Shown here piece after piece: positions 42,645 through 51,469 of a stretch of DNA of 64,000 nt. This DNA is from Roseateles saccharophilus (GTDB lineage Bacteria; Pseudomonadota; Gammaproteobacteria; Burkholderiales; Burkholderiaceae_C). The notes below the pieces were generated by a model, which did not search any database, was not told the DNA's origin, and was given only the letters and a program-made list of their open reading frames with translations. The DNA lies in the NCBI RefSeq assembly GCF_004342485.1, contig NZ_SMBU01000015.1:1-64000 (forward strand), read 5' to 3'. How positions within the stretch are numbered: the first letter of the stretch is position 1; each line of letters opens with the position of its first letter. Both the position numbers and the translations under genes were made by a program.

Positions 42645-43403
42645 TCAGATCACGTCACGCAGGATCTCCACGACGTCGTTGAGCTTGGGCAGCAGGCGTT
42701 CGATGGACTCATCGCGGCTCAGCGGCTGCATCGGCACCGTCGTGCCGATCGCGCCGACGCAGGCGCCCTTGCGGTCCTTCACCGGCACGGCGATGCCGCG
42801 CAGGCCCGGCGTGTACTGCTGCTCGGTGACCCAGTAGCCCAGCTCGCGCGCGCGGCGCACGATGCGCAGGAATTCGCCGGGGTCGGTCACGGTGTAGGGC
42901 GTGAACGCGCCGAACTCGTGCTCGGCGGTCCAGGCGTCAAGCCAGGCGTCGGTCTTGGTTGACAGGATGGCGATGCCCAGCGTCAGGACATGGGCCGGCA
43001 CCCTTGCGCCGACCGGGAAGCCGATCGTGATCAACCTCGGGTTGTTGCTGCGCACGACATAGACCACCTCGTGCCCGTCGAGCACGCCGAAGCTGAAGTT
43101 CTCCTGGCACTCGGTCGCCAGGCGCTGCAGGAAGGGCTGGATCACGCGCGGCAGCCGCGCCGCCTGCAGATAGCTCTGCCCCAGGCGCAGCACGCGCGGC
43201 AGCAGCCAGAAGCGCTTGCCGTCGGTCTGCGCATAGCCGAAATGCACGAGGCTGAGCAGATAGCGCCGCGCCGCCGTGCGCGTGATGCCGACCTGCTCGG
43301 CCGTCTCCGAGGCGGTCAGCCGCGGATGGTCCTGGTCGAAAGCCTCAATGACCTGCAGGCCCTTGCCCAGGCCGTCGATCACGTCCTTGCGCTGGATCTC
43401 CAT
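42645..43403 (-). CDS. IclR-family regulator of the quinate/shikimate-type operon
   Basis: 252 residues starting MEIQRKDVIDGLGKGLQVIE at 43403, with GGGGCGG before it; the longer frame to 43487 would run through the palindrome at 43469 and is rejected. Winged helix-turn-helix (TASETAEQVGITRTAARRYL) and an effector domain of the PcaR/PcaU/PobR group, which respond to aromatic acids such as protocatechuate or 4-hydroxybenzoate. It is divergent from the porin and shikimate genes. Confidence 0.9.
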   Translation of the reverse strand: MEIQRKDVIDGLGKGLQVIEAFDQDHPRLTASETAEQVGITRTAARRYLLSLVHFGYAQTDGKRFWLLPRVLRLGQSYLQAARLPRVIQPFLQRLATECQENFSFGVLDGHEVVYVVRSNNPRLITIGFPVGARVPAHVLTLGIAILSTKTDAWLDAWTAEHEFGAFTPYTVTDPGEFLRIVRRARELGYWVTEQQYTPGLRGIAVPVKDRKGACVGAIGTTVPMQPLSRDESIERLLPKLNDVVEILRDVI

Positions 43404-43468
43404 CGCCGCCCCTCGCTGTTGCCGCGCACCCCAGTGCAAACCCGAGCTTCGAATCCGCTGCGCGCATA

Positions 43469-43487
43469 GTGCGCGATTATCGCGCAC
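43469..43487. promoter_or_regulatory. 19-bp perfect palindrome, candidate IclR operator
   Basis: GTGCGCGA-TTA-TCGCGCAC. It lies 66 bases upstream of the iclR start in the 331-base divergent region before the porin. Size and symmetry fit IclR-family operators. The remaining intergenic sequence up to the porin holds no gene. Confidence 0.65.
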
Positions 43488-43734
43488 ATCGCTCGTTTGC
43501 GCCTTGTTGGTCGGGGGTGGTCAACCTATCGTTGCATCCAAGCAGGCAGCTTCAGGCCGCCCGCCAGAACCCGCGATCGCGGCATGACGCCGCACCGGGC
43601 CACCCCGCCGCCAGGACCGTATCCACAACCCGGCGCCACCACCACGTGGCCCGGGTCGGGGCGAAGCCTTGGCCGGAGTTTCACGAGACCCAGGGGCTCC
43701 GCGGTGGGGCCCGATAACGACAAGGAGACAAGCA

Positions 43735-44853
43735 ATGCCCAGCATCTTTCGCACCCTGGCTGCCGCCAGCGCCCTCGCCGCCTTCGGTGCGGCCCAGGCC
43801 CAGTCGAGCGGCGTCACGCTCTACGGCGTGATCGACCAGTACGCCAACTACATGCGCAGCAGCTCGGGCGCCACCGTCAAGAGCCTGGAGGACGGCGCCT
43901 GGCTGCGCAGCCGCTTCGGCGTGCGCGGGACCGAGGACCTCGGCGGCGGCCTGGCCGCCAAGTTCCAGATGGAGGGCGGCTTCAGTGCCGACACCGGCAC
44001 CCAGGCCGACAGCACCCGCTTCTGGGACCGCCAGGCCTGGGTGGGCCTGGCCAGCAAGGACTACGGCGAAGTGCGCCTGGGCCGCCAGAACGGCCCCATC
44101 CAGACGCGCGGCGGCTACATCGACTACACGGCCCGCACGCTGGGCTCGGTCATCAACAACTTCGGCGTGCCCTCGCGCTACGACAACGACTTCGGCTACA
44201 TCTCGCCGCGCATGGGCGGCCTGCAGGTGGAGGCGCATGTCGCGCTGCCCGAGCTGCCGAGCGGCGACCGCGCCCTGGTCTACCAGCTGGCACTGGACTA
44301 CGCGAGCGACAGCTACCGCCTGGGCTATCTGGGCCTGCGCGGCCGCCCGCAAGCGGGCGCCAGCGTCAACAAGGACGTGGTCTACGACAACCTCTACGCC
44401 AACTGGATGTACGGCAAGGGCACGGTCTACCTCGCCTATCTGCGAAGCAACAACAACACCGCCACCGCCGTCAGCAACAACGCCGGCACCATCCTCGGCA
44501 ACGTCGGTGGCTACAACGCCGGCAGCAATGCCGACCTGAACAACTTCTACGGCATCCTGCAGCTGTCGGTGGACTACCAGCTCAGCCAGCAGCTGCGCGT
44601 CGGCGCGCTGTGGGGCAAGATCGACGACAAGTCGGGCCGCGGCCGGGGCGGCAGCGGCGGCTCCATCGGAGCCTATTACGACCTGTCCAAGCGCACCATG
44701 CTGCTGGCCCTGCTGGACACGCAGCGCAACGACAGCAACGGCGGCTGGCGCCCGGCCGGCTCCGCGGGCCTGAAGACCACCTTCACGACGCCCGGCGACA
44801 TCAACGGCCGCACGATCAACGGCCTGCAGCTCGGCATCGTCCACCGCTTCTGA
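43735..44853 (+). CDS. Outer-membrane porin (gram-negative general porin family)
   Basis: 372 residues. Signal peptide to about residue 22 (LAAFGAAQA/QSSG) and beta-barrel porin features of betaproteobacterial Omp32-like proteins: VTLYGVIDQYANY at the start, RSRFGVRGTEDLGGGLAAKF and a C-terminal phenylalanine (GIVHRF). AAGGAG lies 8 bases before ATG. As first gene of the shikimate-type operon it probably lets the anionic substrate through the outer membrane. Confidence 0.92.
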   Translation: MPSIFRTLAAASALAAFGAAQAQSSGVTLYGVIDQYANYMRSSSGATVKSLEDGAWLRSRFGVRGTEDLGGGLAAKFQMEGGFSADTGTQADSTRFWDRQAWVGLASKDYGEVRLGRQNGPIQTRGGYIDYTARTLGSVINNFGVPSRYDNDFGYISPRMGGLQVEAHVALPELPSGDRALVYQLALDYASDSYRLGYLGLRGRPQAGASVNKDVVYDNLYANWMYGKGTVYLAYLRSNNNTATAVSNNAGTILGNVGGYNAGSNADLNNFYGILQLSVDYQLSQQLRVGALWGKIDDKSGRGRGGSGGSIGAYYDLSKRTMLLALLDTQRNDSNGGWRPAGSAGLKTTFTTPGDINGRTINGLQLGIVHRF

Positions 44854-44900
44854 CGCGACCACCCGCGCGGCAGCCGTCGCGCGGGCCCCGGAGACCTCCC

Positions 44901-45785
44901 ATGACCGCGACCCACGTCGACCCGCGCGAGGCGCTGGCCCACCCCGACAACCCGCTGGCCCTGCAGGGCATCGAGTTCGTCGAATACGCGACCGCCAAGC
45001 CGCAGACCTTCGGCCAGAGCCTGGAGCGGCTGGGCTTCCGGCCCGTCGCCCGGCACCGCTCGCGCGAGGTGCTGCTCTACCGCCAGGGCGACATGAACAT
45101 CATCGTCAACGCCCATCGCGACCCCGAACAGCCGCCGCTGCCCGACACGGCCGCGCTGGCTGCGGTGGCGCTGCGGGTTCGCGACGCCGGCCGGGCCTAC
45201 CGGCGCGTGCTGGAGCTCGGTGCCTGGGGCCTGCCCACGCGGGTCGAGGTGATGGAGCTGAACATCCCGGCCATCCATGGCGTCGGCGACAGCCGCATCT
45301 ACTTCGTCGACCGCTGTGGCGACTTCTCGATCTACGACGTCGACTTCATCCCCATCCCGACCGTGGACCCGCGGCCCGCGGCCCTGGGCGGCCTGCGCTT
45401 CTTCGGCCTGGTGCAGTACATCGGCCCCGACCGCATGGCCGACTGGATCGCCTTCTACCGCGAGCTGTTCGGCTTCGCCGAGCTGCCGGCCGACCACCAT
45501 TTCGGCGTGCTGCCGCGCGGCTGCATCCTGGCCAGCCCCTGCGGGCGGCTGTACTGGCAGCTCATCGAGCCGGCGCCGGACGCCTGGCCCGACCCGGCCG
45601 GCGACGAATACCTGGAGCGCCTGGCCTTCGCCTGCGCAGACGTGCCCGCCACCGTGGCCGAGCTGGGCCGGCGCGGCGTGGACTTCGCCCGGCCCGCAGC
45701 GGCCGCACAGGATGCCCGCCTCGGCGCACTGACGACGCCCAGCGACCTGGGCCCGGCCTTCGAACTCGTGCGCGAGCCGCGCTGA
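44901..45785 (+). CDS. 4-hydroxyphenylpyruvate dioxygenase-like protein lacking metal ligands
   Basis: 294 residues, two VOC domains. The start NPLALQGIEFVEYATA is that of bacterial HPPD, but the positions of the three iron ligands appear changed by eye: FFGLVQ where HPPD has the first His, YLERLAF where the second lies and LYWQLIEP near the Glu. In pseudomonads QuiC1 is a fusion of a 3-dehydroshikimate dehydratase barrel and an HPPD-like domain; here the HPPD-like part is a separate gene just before the dehydratase. It probably forms a structural or regulatory partner rather than an active dioxygenase. Confidence 0.8.
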   Translation: MTATHVDPREALAHPDNPLALQGIEFVEYATAKPQTFGQSLERLGFRPVARHRSREVLLYRQGDMNIIVNAHRDPEQPPLPDTAALAAVALRVRDAGRAYRRVLELGAWGLPTRVEVMELNIPAIHGVGDSRIYFVDRCGDFSIYDVDFIPIPTVDPRPAALGGLRFFGLVQYIGPDRMADWIAFYRELFGFAELPADHHFGVLPRGCILASPCGRLYWQLIEPAPDAWPDPAGDEYLERLAFACADVPATVAELGRRGVDFARPAAAAQDARLGALTTPSDLGPAFELVREPR

Positions 45786-45803
45786 ACCACACCGGGAGCC
45801 GCC

Positions 45804-46721
45804 ATGCAGCCCTACACCTCGCCGGTGCGCGCCTCGGCCCACATCGCCGACTTCGGCATCGACACCATCACGCTGGCCGGCCCGCTGGAGGCCAAGCTCG
45901 CGGCCGCACGCGCCGGCGGCTTCAGCCAGATCATGCTGGCCGCGCGCGACATCGTCGGCCATCCGCAGGGCATGGAGGCCGCCGTCGCCGCCGTGCGCGC
46001 CAGCGGCCTGCGCGTCACCGGCTTCCAGGTGCTGCGCGACTTCGAGGGCCTGTCCGGCCATCTGCACGACTACAAGGTCGACATCGCCAAGCAGATGATC
46101 GCCATGGCCAGCGCGCTGGGCGCCCGCGTGCTGCTGGCCTGCAGCTCCACGTCGCCGCATGCCAGCGGCGAGCGCGCGACGCTGGTGCGCGACCTGCGCA
46201 AGCTGGCCCTGCTGGCCCTGCCCCACGGCATCCGCGTGGCCTACGAGGCGCTGTCCTGGGGCCGACATGTCAACGAGGTCGATGCGGCCTGGTCCATCGT
46301 CGAGGAGGCCGACTTTCCCAACCTGGGCCTCGGCGTCGACTCGTATCACATCTTCGCCACCGACACGCCGCTGGCCGTGCTGGAGGACATCGACCCCGCC
46401 AAGATCTTTCTTGTGCAGCTGGCCGATTTCATGTGGCAGCAGACGCGCACGCCCGAGGAGCGCATCGAGACCGCGCGGCACTTCCGCGTCTTCCCCGGCG
46501 AGGGCGTGCACAGCCAGGCACTGGCCACCCTCGTGCGCCGCCTCGACGCGCTGGGCTATCGCGGCGACTACAGCTTCGAGGTCTTCAACGACGACTACCA
46601 GCAGCTGCCCCTGCCCTATGTAGCCGCGCGCGCCCATGCCAGCGCGCTGTGGCTGGCCGAGGAGGTGCTGCGCCGCGGCGTGCCCCTGCCCGGCGCGCCG
46701 CGCCTGCGGGCCGCGGCCTGA
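45804..46721 (+). CDS. quiC: 3-dehydroshikimate dehydratase
   Basis: 305 residues, sugar-phosphate isomerase/epimerase-type TIM barrel. The metal-ligand set of QuiC/AsbF-type dehydratases is visible: Glu in AYEALSWG, Asp in LGLGVDSYHIF, Gln in FLVQLADF and Glu in YSFEVFNDDY. It converts 3-dehydroshikimate to protocatechuate, which then enters the pmd pathway. It follows the HPPD-like gene by 18 bases. Confidence 0.9.
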   Translation: MQPYTSPVRASAHIADFGIDTITLAGPLEAKLAAARAGGFSQIMLAARDIVGHPQGMEAAVAAVRASGLRVTGFQVLRDFEGLSGHLHDYKVDIAKQMIAMASALGARVLLACSSTSPHASGERATLVRDLRKLALLALPHGIRVAYEALSWGRHVNEVDAAWSIVEEADFPNLGLGVDSYHIFATDTPLAVLEDIDPAKIFLVQLADFMWQQTRTPEERIETARHFRVFPGEGVHSQALATLVRRLDALGYRGDYSFEVFNDDYQQLPLPYVAARAHASALWLAEEVLRRGVPLPGAPRLRAAA

Positions 46722-46775
46722 ACCCTTCCATTTCCACAACGACACACGTCGAATACACATCAGGAGACAGACACC

Positions 46776-48185
46776 ATGACGACAGACAAGGACCACGAGC
46801 CTGGCGGGATTCCCCAGGTCAAGAAGGCCACGGCCAGCGGCTGGATAGGCTCGGTGCTGGAGTACTACGACTTCTTCATCTACGCCACCGCCGCCTCGCT
46901 GGTCTTCCCCCAGCTGTTCTTCCCGTCGGGCAACCCGCAGATCGCCATCGTGGCGTCGCTGGCCACCTATGGCGTGGGCTATGTCGCGCGGCCCATCGGC
47001 GCCTTCGTGCTGGGCCACTGGGGCGACACCCACGGCCGCAAGAATGTGCTGATCCTGTGCATGGTGCTGATGGGTCTGTCGACGATGGCCGTGGGCCTGC
47101 TTCCCACCTATGGCCAGGTGGGCCTGCTCGCGCCGGCCCTGCTGGTCGTGCTGCGCCTGATCCAGGGCTTCGCCGTCGCCGGCGAGATCTCCGGCGCCAG
47201 CTCCATGATCCTGGAGCACGCGCCCTTCGGCCGGCGCGGCTTCTTCGCCAGCTTCACGCTGCAGGGCGTGCAGGCCGGCCAGATCCTGGCCGCCGCCGTG
47301 TTCCTGCCGCTGGCCGCCTTCCTGCCCAAGGAGGACTTCAACAGCTGGGGCTGGCGCGTCCCCTTCCTGCTGAGCTTCCTCGTCATCGTGGCCGGCTACT
47401 ACATCCGCCGCGAGGTGCAGGAGACGCCAGCCTTCGCACGCCAGGAGTCGCGCGGCGAGCGCGAGCGCCCGCCCGTGCTGCAGGCCATCGCCGAGAGCTG
47501 GCCCGACATGCTGCGCGTCATCTGCATGGCGCTGATGAACGTGATCCCGGTCGTGACGACCATCTTCGGCGCGGCCTATGCGGTGCAGCCCGGCTACGGC
47601 ATCGGCTTCGACAAGTCCGTCTACCTGTGGATCCCGGTGCTGGGCAATGTGCTGGCCGTCATCGTCATCCCCTTCGTCGGCAACTGGTCGGACAAGATCG
47701 GCCGCCGGCCCCTCATCATCGGCGGCTCGCTGCTGTCGGGCCTGTTGTCCTTCGCCTACCTCTACGCGATCAGCATCCACAGCGTGCCGCTGGCCCTCGT
47801 GCTCTCGCTGCTGATGTGGGGCGTCGTCTACCAGGGCTACAACGCGATCTTCCCGAGCTTCTACCCCGAGCTCTTCCCGACCCGCAGCCGCGTGTCGGCC
47901 ATGGCCATCGCGCAGAACATCGGCACGATGATCACCGCGATGCTGCCGGCGCTGTTCGCCACCGTTGCGCCGCCTGGAGCCGAGGGCATCCCCTGGATCG
48001 TCGGCGCCATCGCCTTCGGCGTCACCGCCATCGCCGCAGCGGCGGCCTTCACGGCCCGCGAGACCTTCCGCGTGCGCATCGACGACCTGGGCCGCCGCGA
48101 CGCCAAGCCGGTGCCGCAGCAGGACTATGAGCGCATGCGCCGCCAGTCCGTGATGCGTTCGCAGGGCTCGCGGATGTTCACCTGA
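46776..48185 (+). CDS. MFS transporter of the metabolite:H+ symporter type (shikimate/quinate-like)
   Basis: 469 residues, about 12 membrane segments. MHS-family blocks are SGWIGSVLEYYDFFIYATAA, RPIGAFVLGHWGDTHGRKN and LRLIQGFAVAGEISGAS. ShiA and KgtP belong to this family; the neighbours indicate shikimate, quinate or dehydroshikimate as substrate. AGGAG lies 10 bases before the start. Confidence 0.9.
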   Translation: MTTDKDHEPGGIPQVKKATASGWIGSVLEYYDFFIYATAASLVFPQLFFPSGNPQIAIVASLATYGVGYVARPIGAFVLGHWGDTHGRKNVLILCMVLMGLSTMAVGLLPTYGQVGLLAPALLVVLRLIQGFAVAGEISGASSMILEHAPFGRRGFFASFTLQGVQAGQILAAAVFLPLAAFLPKEDFNSWGWRVPFLLSFLVIVAGYYIRREVQETPAFARQESRGERERPPVLQAIAESWPDMLRVICMALMNVIPVVTTIFGAAYAVQPGYGIGFDKSVYLWIPVLGNVLAVIVIPFVGNWSDKIGRRPLIIGGSLLSGLLSFAYLYAISIHSVPLALVLSLLMWGVVYQGYNAIFPSFYPELFPTRSRVSAMAIAQNIGTMITAMLPALFATVAPPGAEGIPWIVGAIAFGVTAIAAAAAFTARETFRVRIDDLGRRDAKPVPQQDYERMRRQSVMRSQGSRMFT

Positions 48186-48224
48186 TTCCCCAGCCTTAAG
48201 CAGCAGTACGCAAGGAGATTCGCT

Positions 48225-49073
48225 GTGATCACCGGCACGACGGAGCTTGTCGCCCACATCGGTTTTCCGACCGGGACGTTCAAGTCACCCATGATCTACA
48301 ACCCCTGGTTCGAGCAGCGCGGCATCGACGCCGTCGTGGTGCCCTTCGGCGTCAAGGCCGAGCACTTCGCGGCGACCTTCCGCGGCCTGCGCCACCTGAC
48401 CAATCTGCGCGGCGCCCTCATCACGATGCCGCACAAGGTCGCCGTGATGGAGCTGGTGGACGAGCTGACGCCGGCCGCGCGGGTGGCCGGCGCCTGCAAC
48501 GCCGTGCTGCGCCGCGCCGACGGCAGCCTGCTGGGCGACCAGTTCGACGGCGCCGGCTTCGTGCGCGGCGTGCAGCGCAAGGGCTTCGACCCGCGTGGCC
48601 GCCGCGTGCTCGTCAGCGGCGCCGGCGGCGTGGGCTCGGCCATCGCGGCATCGCTGGCCGCCGCCGGGGCTGCCGCCATGCAACTGCACGACAGCCGCGA
48701 GGCCGCCGCGCAAAGCCTGGCCGAGCGCCTGCGCCAGCACCACCCGGCGCTGCAGGTGGCGGTGGGCGGCAACGACCCCGCGGGATTCGACCTCATCGTC
48801 AACGCGACGCCGCTGGGCATGCGCGACGGCGACCCACTGCCTTTCGACATGGCGAGAGTCTCCCCGCAGACCATGGTGGGCGAGGTCGTCATGCGCCAGG
48901 ACATCACGCCGCTGCTGGCCGCCGCGCTGGCGCGCGGCTGCGCCGTGCAGCAGGGCAAGGACATGCTGTTCGAGATGATCCCGGCCTACCTGGAGTTCTT
49001 CGGCTACGGCAGCGCCACGCCCGAGGAGCTGCGCGCTGCGGCCCGCTTCGATCTCGCCGAGGAGGCGGCATGA
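48225..49073 (+). CDS. aroE: Shikimate/quinate 5-dehydrogenase
   Basis: 282 residues from a GTG with AAGGAG upstream. Substrate domain with the catalytic Lys in LITMPHKVAVMEL and Asp in LGDQFDGAGFVRG, then a Rossmann motif SGAGGVGSAIA and NATPLGM. By operon position it is the catabolic enzyme that oxidises imported shikimate (or quinate) to the 3-dehydro form, not the biosynthetic AroE. The ATGA overlap couples it to the dehydratase gene. Confidence 0.9.
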   Translation: MITGTTELVAHIGFPTGTFKSPMIYNPWFEQRGIDAVVVPFGVKAEHFAATFRGLRHLTNLRGALITMPHKVAVMELVDELTPAARVAGACNAVLRRADGSLLGDQFDGAGFVRGVQRKGFDPRGRRVLVSGAGGVGSAIAASLAAAGAAAMQLHDSREAAAQSLAERLRQHHPALQVAVGGNDPAGFDLIVNATPLGMRDGDPLPFDMARVSPQTMVGEVVMRQDITPLLAAALARGCAVQQGKDMLFEMIPAYLEFFGYGSATPEELRAAARFDLAEEAA

Positions 49074-49507
49074 AGCAGATCCTGATGCTGCACGGCATCA
49101 ACCACGACATGTTCGGCCGGCGCGACCCGGCCCACTACGGCAGCGCCACGCTGGCCGACATCGACGCCCGGCTGCAGGCCCTGGCTGCCGAACTGGGCGT
49201 GGCGGTGCAGAGCTTCCAGAGCAACGCCGAAGGCGCGATGGTGGAGCGCATCCACCAGGCCCTGCGCGAGGGCACGGACGCCGTGCTGATCAACGCCGGC
49301 GCCTGGACGCACTACAGCTACGGCATCCGCGACGCGCTCGCGATGCTGCCCTGCCCCATCGTCGAGCTGCACATGTCCAACATCCACGCCCGCGAGGCCT
49401 TCCGCCACCATTCGGTGTTCGCCGACATCGTGCGCGGCCAGATCTGCGGCTTCGGCGTGGACAGCTATCTGCTGGCGTTGCGTGCGGCCGCCAGCGCACT
49501 GGACTGA
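49070..49507 (+). CDS. aroQ: Type II 3-dehydroquinate dehydratase, divergent N-terminal motif
   Basis: 145 residues, the type II size. The start reads LHGINHDMFGRRDPAHYG in place of the common NGPNLNLLGxREPxxYG; the catalytic Tyr of that loop is kept, as are FQSNAEG, INAGAWTHYS and the His-containing VELHMSNIHAREAFRHHS. It interconverts 3-dehydroquinate and 3-dehydroshikimate. It completes the route quinate/shikimate to protocatechuate and is the last gene of the operon. Confidence 0.88.
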   Translation: MKQILMLHGINHDMFGRRDPAHYGSATLADIDARLQALAAELGVAVQSFQSNAEGAMVERIHQALREGTDAVLINAGAWTHYSYGIRDALAMLPCPIVELHMSNIHAREAFRHHSVFADIVRGQICGFGVDSYLLALRAAASALD

Positions 49508-49517
49508 CGCCGCCGGC

Positions 49518-50447
49518 TCAGCCTTGCAGCGCCCACATCCAGCCGCTGATCGTCACGAAGGCCGCGACGGTGGCGCACAGCAGCATGGCCGCGCTGCGCC
49601 CTTCCAGGCCCTGCTTCATCGCCACCAGCGGATAGATGCTCAGCATCGGCATGGCCGCGAACAGCACGGCGGCCGAGCGCAGCGGCGCCGGCAGCGGCGG
49701 CAGCAGCCACAGCGCCAGCAGCACGCAGGCCGGGTGCAGCAGCAGCTTGGCCAGCGCGACGCCGGCGATATCCTGGCGCTGCCCCTGCAGCCGCACGCCC
49801 AGCAGCGAGCCGCCGATGACGAACAGGGCCACGGGCGAGGCCGCGGCGGCGAGGATGTTCACCGCCCGCGCCAGCCAGTCCGGCGGCGCCCAGCCCGCCA
49901 TCGCGCTGCCGAAGCCCAGCACGATGGCGATGATCATCGGGTGGCGGGCCCAGCCCGCCGCGGCCTGCATCAGCACGCGATGCCAGGGCAGCTTCTCGGC
50001 GCCGCGGTCGGCCAGCGCCAGGCCCAGCGGGATGACGAGCAGGTTCTCGACCAGCATGCACAGGGCCAGGCCCACGCCGGCCGTCGGCCCCAGCCATTGC
50101 GCGACGATGGGGTAGCCGATCAGCCCGCTGTTGGAGGCCGCCGCGCCCAGGCCCGACAGCGCCGCCGCCGCTGGCGACTGGCCGCGCCATCGACGGGCCC
50201 AGGTACTCACGAGGGCCAGCGACGCCAGCGAGCCGCCTGCATAGGCCAGCAGGTACAAGCCCTCGGGCCCGTCTGGCCGCGGGCTCTGGGACAGCGACTT
50301 GAACAGCAGGGCCGGCAGCGCGAGCTGGATGACGAAACGCCCCAGCACGCGCAGCTCGATCTGGGTGAAGACGCCGGCCCGCACGGCGACATAGCCGGCG
50401 GCGATCAGCAGGTAGACGGGCCCGGTCAGGGCCAGGGTGGCGAGCAT
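49518..50447 (-). CDS. AEC-family (auxin efflux carrier-type) permease
   Basis: 309 residues with about ten membrane segments in two repeats, with PALLFKSLSQ in the first and a proline-broken helix region (FAAMPMLSIYPLVAMKQGL) near 270. Bacterial members export or import small carboxylates such as malonate or malate. The start at 50447 fits the family; the longer frame to 50552 overlaps the divergent LysR gene. Its substrate is unknown, and it converges with aroQ 10 bases away. Confidence 0.87.
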   Translation of the reverse strand: MLATLALTGPVYLLIAAGYVAVRAGVFTQIELRVLGRFVIQLALPALLFKSLSQSPRPDGPEGLYLLAYAGGSLASLALVSTWARRWRGQSPAAAALSGLGAAASNSGLIGYPIVAQWLGPTAGVGLALCMLVENLLVIPLGLALADRGAEKLPWHRVLMQAAAGWARHPMIIAIVLGFGSAMAGWAPPDWLARAVNILAAAASPVALFVIGGSLLGVRLQGQRQDIAGVALAKLLLHPACVLLALWLLPPLPAPLRSAAVLFAAMPMLSIYPLVAMKQGLEGRSAAMLLCATVAAFVTISGWMWALQG

Positions 50448-50539
50448 GGGCAGGGGCGGCGAAGCGAGGGCCCGCCAAGATAGGGAGAGGTCGGGACCTT
50501 GGCAATGCAATGATGCCGATACACACATTGAAATCCGCA

Positions 50540-51454
50540 ATGAACGAGACACTGCCCGAGCTGCTCGACCCCAGGCTGCTGCAGCTCTTCGATGTGCTCT
50601 ACGGCTGCCGCAGCGTCACGCGCAGCGCCGAGGCCATGGGCCTTTCCCAGCCCACCATCAGCATCTGGCTGCAGCGTCTGCGCCGCCAGCTCGGTGACGC
50701 GCTGTTCGTGCGCACGCCGGCAGGCATGGCGCCGACGCCGCGCGCCGACGCACTGATCGGCCCGGCCCGCGAAGTGCTGGAAGGCCTGCGCCGCCTGGCC
50801 GCCGTGCAGCCGGCCTTCGACCCGGCCACGGCCCGGCGGCGCTACCGCATCTGCATGACCGACGCCAGCCATGTGACGCTGCTGCCCGCCCTGCTCGCGC
50901 GCGTGCGCGCCGAGGCCCCGCAGGTGCGCCTGGAGGCGGCCCGCATGGACGAGGGCGTGGCCCGGGCCCTGGCCAGCGGCGAGGCCGACCTGGCCCTGGG
51001 CTACGCGCCCTGGCTGGCCTCGGGCATCTACCAGCAGACCCTCTACGCCCAGGACTGGATCTGCCTGGCGAACGCGGCCCACCCGCGCATCCGCCGCACG
51101 CTGTCACTGGCGCGCTACCGCGCGGAGGCCCACGTCACGATTGCGGCAGGCACCGGCCAGGACCTGCTGGAGGCGGCGCTGACCGCCCAGGGCGTCGAGC
51201 GCCGCGTGCTGCTGGAGCTGCCCGGCTTCCTGGGCCTGGGTGCCATCATTTCCGGCACCGACCTGATCGCCACGCTGCCGCGCCACATCGGCGAGACCCT
51301 GGCCCAGATGAGCGGCCTCGCGGTGCTGGGCTGCCCGCTCGGCATCCAGGGCTTCGACGTCAGGCAGCACTGGCATGCGCGCTATCACGAAGAACCCGGC
51401 CACCGCTGGTTGCGCGCCCTCGTGGCCGAGCTCTTCACGGCGGGGCGACGCTAG
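50540..51454 (+). CDS. LysR-family regulator divergent from the AEC permease
   Basis: 304 residues from 50540 (MNETLPELLDPRLLQLF); in-frame ATGs at 50510 and 50513 are alternatives, and none has a clear ribosome binding site. The helix-turn-helix is CRSVTRSAEAMGLSQPTISI, and the effector domain is of the NodD/NahR-like group. It probably controls the divergent AEC gene. Confidence 0.85.
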   Translation: MNETLPELLDPRLLQLFDVLYGCRSVTRSAEAMGLSQPTISIWLQRLRRQLGDALFVRTPAGMAPTPRADALIGPAREVLEGLRRLAAVQPAFDPATARRRYRICMTDASHVTLLPALLARVRAEAPQVRLEAARMDEGVARALASGEADLALGYAPWLASGIYQQTLYAQDWICLANAAHPRIRRTLSLARYRAEAHVTIAAGTGQDLLEAALTAQGVERRVLLELPGFLGLGAIISGTDLIATLPRHIGETLAQMSGLAVLGCPLGIQGFDVRQHWHARYHEEPGHRWLRALVAELFTAGRR

Positions 51455-51469
51455 AGAAGCGCTGCCGAC

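Noticed and set aside
42645-43487. Longer start for the IclR protein (43487)
   Set aside because: It would translate through the 19-bp palindrome and add residues foreign to the family; 43403 gives the normal length.
44676-48257. 1193-residue open frame on the minus strand
   Set aside because: Antisense shadow of the porin, HPPD-like, quiC and transporter genes; low-complexity sequence without domains.
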